NCBI GenBank assembly: GCA_041484845.1
Contig: JBGPIK010000006.1
Span: 1-49,367, forward strand
Direction of reading: 5' to 3'
Length of the DNA stretch: 49,367 nucleotides
From: JBGPIK01 sp041484845
GTDB lineage: Bacteria > Desulfobacterota > Binatia > UBA9968
Shown here: piece after piece, positions 44,108 through 49,367 of the stretch
Layout of the letters: each line of letters begins with the position of its first letter
Position numbering within the stretch: position 1 is the first letter of the stretch
The notes under the pieces: model-generated
The model's input: the letters and a program-made list of their open reading frames with translations, nothing else
Database searches by the model: none
What the model was told of the DNA's origin: nothing
Position numbers and translations under genes: made by a program

Positions 44108-46678
44108 ATGAATCAAGCCTTACAGGTCCAATCGCCGGCGTCTCAGGCTGAGGAAGATGTTTGGATTCCTAGCGTATGCCGCGTTTGCTCGAACTGCTGT
44201 GGGATTCGGGTCCATCGCAAGAACGGCGTGGTGGTGAAAATCGAAGGCCTGCCCGGCAGTCCGCACAACGATGGGCGCATATGCGCCAAAGGACTGGCCG
44301 CGGTTATGGGTATCTACGACCCCGCGCGTCCGCAACGACCGCTGATCAGAACGAACCCGCAGAAGGGAATCGGCGTCGATCCGCAATGGCGCGAGGCCTC
44401 TTGGGACGAAGCGCTCGATCTAGTGGTCACGCACCTCGCTAAAGTGATGGCCGAGGACCCGCGTAAGTTCGTCATTCTGCGCGGCGTCGGCGAGCCGGAC
44501 TGGGTCGGTAGCTGCGTTGACGCTTTCGCCAAAAGCTTCGGCACGCCGAATTTCGCGGGCGGGCCGTTTTTCGCCACCCATGTCGACGCCTGCTATCTGA
44601 TCAACGGCACGATGCACGTAGAGATCGATGTGCCACGCTGCCGCTATCTGCTGCTCTTTGGCGCGCAACGCGGCGCCGCCGTGAATCATGACGCCATGCG
44701 CGCCGCCAGGGAAATCGCCGAAGCGCGCAGAAGGGGCATGAAAATTGTCGTGGTGGATCCTATATGCAGCCCGATCGCCTCGAAGGCCGACGAGTGGGTG
44801 CCGATTCGCCCCGGCACCGATGGAGCGCTCGCCTTATCGATGATGCACGTGCTGCTGAACGAGTTGCAAATCTTCGATCGCAGCTTTGTTCTGACGCAAA
44901 CGAATGCGCCGTACTTGATTGCCGCCGATGGGCACTACGTGCGCGACAAAGCGTCGGGAAAACCTTTAGTATGGGACGAGTCCGCCGGCCGTCCGTGCGT
45001 CTTCGATGCGCCAAGCACGCCTGCGCTCGAGGGAGAATTTGAAGTTGACGGCCGGCACTGCACGCCGGCTTTCGTCAAGCTCAAAGAGCATCTGCAACAG
45101 TACAATCCGGAGAGCGCGGCCAAGATTACGACGGTGTCGCCTACGCAGATCCGCCACATGGCGCAGGAATTCGGCACGGCGGCGAGCATCGGCAGCACGG
45201 TCATGATGGAAGGCAAGTCGCTGCCTTATCGTCCGGTGTGCTCGTTCTGCGACAGCCGCGGTCTTTCCTCGCACCAGTTCGGCATGTGGGCGTGCATGAA
45301 TGTCCATATGCTCAATTTGATCGTCGGCGCTCTAGACGTGCCGGGCGGCTGTTTGAGCACGAACGCCCTCGGTCCGGGGGAAAAATTGCGCGTGGATGAA
45401 AGCCCCGACGGTTTGGTTGTCGGGCCCGGCGAGGTGCGCTCGTATCCCGCGCGACACCCGCGGCGTCCCGAAACGTTTAATCTGCGTGAATTGTTCCCCA
45501 CCGGGCGCGCGATGGGCACTATCATGATGGGCTTGACCATGGTTCAGCGGCCTGAGCTTTTGCCCTATAAGCCCGAAGTGCTCATGCTCAATAACTTTAA
45601 TATGATGATGTCCGGCATCGAGCCGAAGCTGCTGGCCGAAGCGGTCAACAAGTTTCGCTTGGTTGTCCATCTCGGCGACAAACTCACCGAGACCGCCGAG
45701 CTTGCCGACGTGGTTCTCCCGGTGCGCCAGCACGCGCAAAGATTCGACTTCCCGGTCAACTCGATGCGCGGTTGGATCAACGGCGATCAGTGGTATTACA
45801 CGTTGAGACAACCGGTGGTTAACAACGGAACCGAAGCCAAACATCCGGTGGAAATTATCATCGAGCTGGCCAGACGGCTGGGAAAGCTCGCGCCGTTCAT
45901 GGAGCGCTTCAACGCGGGGCTCGGTTTGAAAGAGCCTTACCGGTTGGACGCCACGCGCAGCTACTCGGTCGAAGAGATGATCGATCGCTATATCAAATCG
46001 ACTCTCAACGGCGAGTACGGCCTCGAGCAGCTTCGCGAAAAGGGTTTTGTCGCTTTTCCCCGGACCTTGGCGGAAAAATTTCCGCGCGCGCTGAAGAAAT
46101 TGCCGCGCGTTCCGCTTTATTTCGAATTTCTCCTCGAAACCGGCGCGGAACTGGACCAAGCGGCCGCGGAAGTCGGCCTGCCCATCGACAGCAGATCGTT
46201 TGCGCCTTTGCCTTCCTGGCATGCCTGCGCGGCGCAGGAGCACGCGCCGGCGGATTTCGATTTAATCGCGGTGAATTACAAACTGCCGTTCCACGCCTAC
46301 AACATGACACAGGACAATCCATGGCTTGCCGAGATCGCCGAGCGCCATCCCTATGCCTACAAAATCATGATCAATGCAGAAACCGCTGCCAATAAAGGAA
46401 TTGTCGACGGCGATGAAATTCTGCTTTGCACTCCCGCCGGGGTGCGCGCTCAGGCGATCGCCAAAGTTTCCGAATGCATCCATCCGGAGGTCGTCGGCAT
46501 CGCCTCCTGCTTCGGCCATTGGGCTAAAGCGCGCGCCACCGCGCGCGGGCGGGGCATTCATTTCAACTCGCTCATCCCGTACGGACTCAGCCAGATTGAT
46601 GCTATGGCGGGTTTGATGGACGCGTGTGTAAAAGTGAAAGTAAGCAAGGTTGCCAAAACAAAGGCGACGAGGTCGTGA
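44108..46678 (+). CDS. Molybdopterin oxidoreductase catalytic subunit, paralogue 2
   Basis: An 856-residue paralogue of the 38661 gene product. The 4Fe-4S site is Cys24, Cys27, Cys31 and Cys59 (CRVCSNCCG, ICAKGL), with an extra Cys30. bis-MGD segments NPQKGIGVDPQWREASWDEA and KADEWVPIRPGTDGALALSM match paralogue 1 closely. In the region equivalent to GYYCGN of paralogue 1 this protein reads GPFFATH, so the putative metal-ligand cysteine seems absent. No Tat signal. It lacks its own NrfD and Fe-S genes and may share those upstream or act as a soluble enzyme. Confidence 0.88.
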   Translation: MNQALQVQSPASQAEEDVWIPSVCRVCSNCCGIRVHRKNGVVVKIEGLPGSPHNDGRICAKGLAAVMGIYDPARPQRPLIRTNPQKGIGVDPQWREASWDEALDLVVTHLAKVMAEDPRKFVILRGVGEPDWVGSCVDAFAKSFGTPNFAGGPFFATHVDACYLINGTMHVEIDVPRCRYLLLFGAQRGAAVNHDAMRAAREIAEARRRGMKIVVVDPICSPIASKADEWVPIRPGTDGALALSMMHVLLNELQIFDRSFVLTQTNAPYLIAADGHYVRDKASGKPLVWDESAGRPCVFDAPSTPALEGEFEVDGRHCTPAFVKLKEHLQQYNPESAAKITTVSPTQIRHMAQEFGTAASIGSTVMMEGKSLPYRPVCSFCDSRGLSSHQFGMWACMNVHMLNLIVGALDVPGGCLSTNALGPGEKLRVDESPDGLVVGPGEVRSYPARHPRRPETFNLRELFPTGRAMGTIMMGLTMVQRPELLPYKPEVLMLNNFNMMMSGIEPKLLAEAVNKFRLVVHLGDKLTETAELADVVLPVRQHAQRFDFPVNSMRGWINGDQWYYTLRQPVVNNGTEAKHPVEIIIELARRLGKLAPFMERFNAGLGLKEPYRLDATRSYSVEEMIDRYIKSTLNGEYGLEQLREKGFVAFPRTLAEKFPRALKKLPRVPLYFEFLLETGAELDQAAAEVGLPIDSRSFAPLPSWHACAAQEHAPADFDLIAVNYKLPFHAYNMTQDNPWLAEIAERHPYAYKIMINAETAANKGIVDGDEILLCTPAGVRAQAIAKVSECIHPEVVGIASCFGHWAKARATARGRGIHFNSLIPYGLSQIDAMAGLMDACVKVKVSKVAKTKATRS

Positions 46679-46694
46679 CGAAAGGAGTTGCTGC

Positions 46695-47744
46695 ATGAAA
46701 ATGTTAACGCGCTTTGCAAACCATCGCGCGCTGATCCGGTTCACTTTCGCTGTGCTTTTGTCGCTGCTTGTGACGCTTCCGTTTCGCTCTTTCGCCCCGG
46801 CCGCCGAGATACCTCTCGTACGCATCGCCCACGGCGCATTCAACGAAAAGATCCTGGCATTGTGGATCGCCAGAGAACAAGGTTTTTTTCGCAAGCAAGG
46901 CGTCAACGTCGAGATCATCACTATTCGCACCGGCGGGCAGACCGTCGCCGCGCTGGCGTCGGGGGACGTGCAAGTCGCCTATACAATTCCTGGTTCTGTT
47001 CTAAGCGGCGCGGTGGGCGGCATAGACGTTGTGTTCTTCGGCGGAATCGTTAATCGGCCCGATGGGGATTTTGTCGTAGCGCCGGGTATTAAGAGGGCCG
47101 AGGATCTCAAAGGCAAGCGGGTTGGCGTGCAAAGCATCGGAGGCGGTATATGGTCGCTGTCTATGCTCGCCCTGGAACACATGGGGTTGGAGTCGACCCG
47201 GGACAAAATTACGATCTTGGTGTTAGGGGATCAATCCGTGCTTACGCAGGCAATGGCGACCGGACTGATTGATGCGGCGTACCTGGGTTATACCTTCAGT
47301 ACTCTCCTTAAGGAAAAAGGGTTTCCCGTGCTGTTGGATATCGGAAAAGCCCCCATCCCCTACCAGGGACTTGCGCTCGCCGCGCGCCGTTCCTATCTCA
47401 AGCAGAATCCGCAAATAGCCGATTCGATCCTTAGAGGAGTGATCGAGGCAATAGCCTTTATTCAAAACCCCGCGCACAAAGAAGTCGTGGTTAAGTCATT
47501 GGCAAGAAATCTGCGGCTCACAAGCACGAAAGAGGCGGAGAGCGGCTATGAGGTGCTGCAGTGGCTCTATAACCTCAATATTCATCCCAGCGTGAAGGGG
47601 ATACAAAATATGCAGCGACTCCTGGCGATGACCAATCCCAAGGTCGCGGGAATCAAAGTGGAAGATGTTGTCGATGATGAGCCGGTGCGCCGCCTGGAAA
47701 AGAGCAGTTTCTACAGCGACATCGTCGCTCAAACGAAAAAATAG
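46695..47744 (+). CDS. NMT1-type substrate-binding protein (oxidoreductase-linked, paralogue 2)
   Basis: A 349-residue secreted binding protein. ATG at 46695 follows AGGAG. The signal peptide includes FTFAVLLSLLVTLPFRSFAP with cleavage near PAAEI. The mature part VRIAHGAFNEKILALWIARE, GFFRKQGVNVEIITIRTGGQ and KRVGVQSIGGGIWSLSMLAL parallels the protein at 43069. It starts 17 bp after the second oxidoreductase gene, so the two are probably co-transcribed. Confidence 0.88.
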   Translation: MKMLTRFANHRALIRFTFAVLLSLLVTLPFRSFAPAAEIPLVRIAHGAFNEKILALWIAREQGFFRKQGVNVEIITIRTGGQTVAALASGDVQVAYTIPGSVLSGAVGGIDVVFFGGIVNRPDGDFVVAPGIKRAEDLKGKRVGVQSIGGGIWSLSMLALEHMGLESTRDKITILVLGDQSVLTQAMATGLIDAAYLGYTFSTLLKEKGFPVLLDIGKAPIPYQGLALAARRSYLKQNPQIADSILRGVIEAIAFIQNPAHKEVVVKSLARNLRLTSTKEAESGYEVLQWLYNLNIHPSVKGIQNMQRLLAMTNPKVAGIKVEDVVDDEPVRRLEKSSFYSDIVAQTKK

Positions 47745-47748
47745 GAGA

Positions 47749-47778
47749 GGACTACAGGACTACGGACCACGGGACCAC
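47749..47778. repeat. Short GGACTAC/GGACCAC tandem repeat
   Basis: GGACTACA, GGACTAC, GGACCACG and GGACCAC follow each other at 7-8 base spacing directly after the binding-protein stop codon. A simple phased repeat, similar in style to the GTTCAA arrays; no function assigned. Confidence 0.5.
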
Positions 47779-47844
47779 ATGGTCGGTATTGATCTCACTG
47801 CACTGACGCGGAAAATCGCGGCGTAGTCGGTGTCAGTTTCGCTC

Positions 47845-47940
47845 GATGGTGCGCAAAGCGCACCCTACGCGATTTACCACGAAGGAACGCGCTCCCCACC
47901 TCTTTCCTCCCCCGCGCGCGGGGGAGGATGAAGGAGGGGG
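47845..47940. repeat. Left pair of hairpin repeats flanking the signal-less binding protein gene
   Basis: Two palindromes stand in series. GGTGCGC-AAA-GCGCACC lies at 47848-47864. CCTCCCCC-GCGCGC-GGGGGAGG (47906-47927) sits within a longer motif CCCCACCTCTTTCCTCCCCC starting at 47894. Both reappear in inverted orientation and reversed order at 49018-49162. There is no T-tract, so a rho-independent terminator is unlikely. Confidence 0.7.
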
Positions 47941-47984
47941 ACCTTCGTGGTGAGAAACGGCTTTGTCTATAGGGAGAATACGCA

Positions 47985-48944
47985 ATGAGTAAAGAAAAGT
48001 GGTTATTATCCGCCGGGCACCATCATTTATTTCACATCGTCGCTCCCATCGTCGCGCGGGCGCGCGGCTACTTTGAGCAAGAAGGCGCCGGCGAGTGCGA
48101 GTTTTTCTGCAGCGGCAGCGACGCCGAAACCATCAAGGGGATGGGAGAGAGCCGTTATCACATCGGCTTAGATCCTAAGCCGTTCCTTCTCTGCGGCGCC
48201 AAGGCACAAGGCGCGGACGTTTTTATTGTCGGCGGTTGGCTTAACAGCCCCGCTTACGCCTTTATTGCTGCCAAAGGAAGAGGCATCCGCTCACTGGCGG
48301 ACCTTAAAGGAAAAAAGGTTTCGGTTCGTGAACCGGACGGCATCGACACCCGTTTCGCTCGCGCCGTTTTCCGCCGCGAAGGACTCGACGCCGACCAAAT
48401 GGTTGAGTGGGTGGCGGCCGGAGCGCGCTCGCGGCGCATCCAGCAGCCGCTGTTCGATTCCGGCACGGTCGACGCGGCGATGATTATTCTCCAGGACGCG
48501 CCCGGCATGATCGCAGACGGTTATCCGCTTTTGGGAGATCTCTCCAAACTCTATCCCAACGGTTACGCTGTACGCATCACGGCCGCTACGGGGGATGTCG
48601 TGCGCAACGAACCTGAACGACTCACCGGGTTGCTCCGCGTTCTTCTCCGCGGTTATCGTTTCATGAACCAGTATTACTCAGAGACCAAGGAAATTCTCAC
48701 CAAGGCCGGTTATCAATTGGACAAGGACATGGATGCGGCTTTGTGGGAGGGCAAGTATCATATGTTCGAGCGCGTCCCACTCGACGGCAGCGTCAATGAA
48801 GCCGGACTTGAACTGGTCATCGATGAAGAGAAAGCGGCCGGCAAGCTGCCGTCCTCTTTTCGAGCCGAGGAAATTCTCATTACGCGCTTCGTTAAAGAAG
48901 CCGCCGAATCGGTGAACCGCCGTTTTGGCAGTGGCTGCGAATAG
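47985..48944 (+). CDS. NMT1-like binding protein without signal peptide
   Basis: A 319-residue NMT1/THI5-fold protein that begins directly with the domain (KWLLSAGHHHLFHIVAPIVA, RARGYFEQEGAGECEFFCSG) and so should be cytoplasmic. LADLKGKKVSVREPDGIDTR is the typical mid-domain segment. GRGIRS and LQDAPGMIADGYPLL follow, and the C-terminal part is long and acidic. Without a signal it may be an enzyme or intracellular sensor rather than a transport receptor. ATG at 47985 follows GGGAGAA. The gene is bracketed by nested inverted repeats. Confidence 0.8.
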   Translation: MSKEKWLLSAGHHHLFHIVAPIVARARGYFEQEGAGECEFFCSGSDAETIKGMGESRYHIGLDPKPFLLCGAKAQGADVFIVGGWLNSPAYAFIAAKGRGIRSLADLKGKKVSVREPDGIDTRFARAVFRREGLDADQMVEWVAAGARSRRIQQPLFDSGTVDAAMIILQDAPGMIADGYPLLGDLSKLYPNGYAVRITAATGDVVRNEPERLTGLLRVLLRGYRFMNQYYSETKEILTKAGYQLDKDMDAALWEGKYHMFERVPLDGSVNEAGLELVIDEEKAAGKLPSSFRAEEILITRFVKEAAESVNRRFGSGCE

Positions 48945-49017
48945 GTTGCCATCACCACGGAGGACACACGGCGGCGAAGCCGCAACCAAGAAGACACTTG
49001 ACCGCAAATATCGAAGA

Positions 49018-49162
49018 CCCCCTCCTTCCTCCTCCCCCGCATTTTTGCGGGGGAGGAAAGAGGTGGGGGCGCATACCAGCCGAGAAATTTGCGCGAATGG
49101 AGAAAATTTAAAAGCAATACGGAGAACGCAGAGAGTTTGTCGGGTGCGCTTTGCGCACCATC
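49018..49162. repeat. Right pair of hairpin repeats (inverted copies of 47845-47940)
   Basis: CCTCCCCCGCA-TTTT-TGCGGGGGAGG (49031-49056) is a perfect 11-bp stem inside a copy whose reverse complement matches the motif at 47894-47940 almost base for base. GGTGCGC-TTT-GCGCACC (49143-49159) is the inverted copy of 47848-47864. Order and orientation are mirrored with respect to the left pair. Confidence 0.7.
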
Positions 49163-49281
49163 TCGCTCTAACAGAATAGATCGAGGGATTCTTCCGGCGG
49201 GCAGTTACAGACATCTGGAACATTTGGAACGAACCGACGTTTTGAACGCTTGTTGATGCGAGGCGATTCAGCACAAGAACT

Positions 49282-49313
49282 GTAGGATGGGTGGAGCGAA
49301 GCGATACCCATCG
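49282..49313. repeat. GTAGGATGGGT-type dispersed repeat, second copy
   Basis: GTAGGATGGGTGGAGC followed by a GATACCCATCG segment; related to GTAGGATGGGTTGAGC at 3173 with its GATGCCCATCG downstream. A small dispersed repeat with partial internal palindromy (ATGGGT / ACCCAT). Confidence 0.55.
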
Positions 49314-49334
49314 TATCGTCTGAAGGGGAGTTCA

Positions 49335-49367
49335 ATGGTTAAGCATCGGGCTTGTCTACTTGTCGAG
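49335..49367 (+). CDS. Possible start of a gene running off the window
   Basis: ATG at 49335 stands about five bases after AAGGGGAG and the frame stays open to the window end (MVKHRACLLVE). Eleven codons are too few to identify anything, but the ribosome site and position after an intergenic repeat block suit a real start. Confidence 0.35.
   Translation, partial: MVKHRACLLVE

Larger units (their letters stand above)
48945..49334. other. Repeat-rich non-coding stretch
   Basis: 390 bp without a supported gene. It contains the right-hand hairpin repeats (49018-49069 and 49142-49162), a stretch GACATCTGGAACATTTGGAACG with a roughly 9-base phase (about 49210-49232), and a GTAGGATGGGT repeat (49282-49313). 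Nothing protein-coding recognised. Confidence 0.6.

Noticed and set aside
47906..47927. GC-rich hairpin as rho-independent terminator
   Set aside because: A strong stem but no following T-tract; it recurs in inverted form as a dispersed repeat.

Overview
This is a 49.4-kb piece of a bacterial chromosome, moderately GC-rich. It most likely comes from an uncultured deltaproteobacterial-grade lineage (Binatota, Desulfobacterota-like or Tectomicrobia-like); this placement is an inference. It rests on the gene order tilS-ftsH-folP-cdaA-cdaR-glmM-pdxJ-nnr-tsaE-lysC-cimA-mnmA-mtaB-rnc, which resembles deltaproteobacteria, on the many orphan substrate-binding proteins, and on several families of short palindromic intergenic repeats. 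I see no rRNA, tRNA, CRISPR array or complete insertion sequence.

Layout. 1-4.6 kb: the end of a cyclic-nucleotide-binding protein, a reverse-strand pair of an enolase-superfamily enzyme and a Bug-type binding protein, a frameshifted CHAT protease remnant, and a VapBC toxin-antitoxin pair. 4.7-21.4 kb: a long forward housekeeping cluster covering tRNA modification, FtsH, folate, c-di-AMP, GlmM, PLP, NAD(P)HX repair, TsaE, aspartokinase, citramalate synthase, MnmA, MtaB and RNase III. 21.6-23.6 kb: an AhpD/CMD-family gene whose catalytic CxxC reads Cys-Pro-Tyr-TGA, followed by a perfect stem-loop with the geometry of a bacterial SECIS. It is therefore predicted to be a selenoprotein. A thioredoxin-like DCC protein and an HDOD gene broken by a TGA follow. 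23.7-38 kb: an accessory metabolic region with a DUF6282-like hydrolase, NMT1-type binding proteins, a radical-SAM sulfatase-maturase-like enzyme, a BrnTA pair, an SRPBCC lipoprotein, an LVIVD secreted protein ending at an amber codon, a DapA-like aldolase, a second enolase-superfamily enzyme, an S51 peptidase, a MITE-like element, a second MnmA and a nitrilase. 38.4-49 kb: a molybdopterin oxidoreductase cluster with a small MoaD/ThiS-like protein ending in Gly-Gly, a PsrA-like catalytic subunit, an NrfD membrane subunit and a four-cluster Fe-S subunit. An NMT1 binding protein, a second catalytic subunit, another NMT1 protein and a signal-less NMT1 protein follow.

How the genes work together. 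The housekeeping block reads as one or a few long transcripts with ATGA overlaps (cdaA/cdaR, glmM/pdxJ, lysC/cimA). The accessory part repeatedly pairs one catabolic or redox enzyme with one orphan binding protein, and no transporter permease or ATPase is present. The oxidoreductase region looks like a duplicated module (catalytic subunit plus binding protein) sharing one set of electron-transfer subunits. The best candidates for a second look are the predicted CMD-family selenoprotein, the oxidoreductase/binding-protein modules, and the repeat families, some of which have entered coding sequence (glmM, tsaE).
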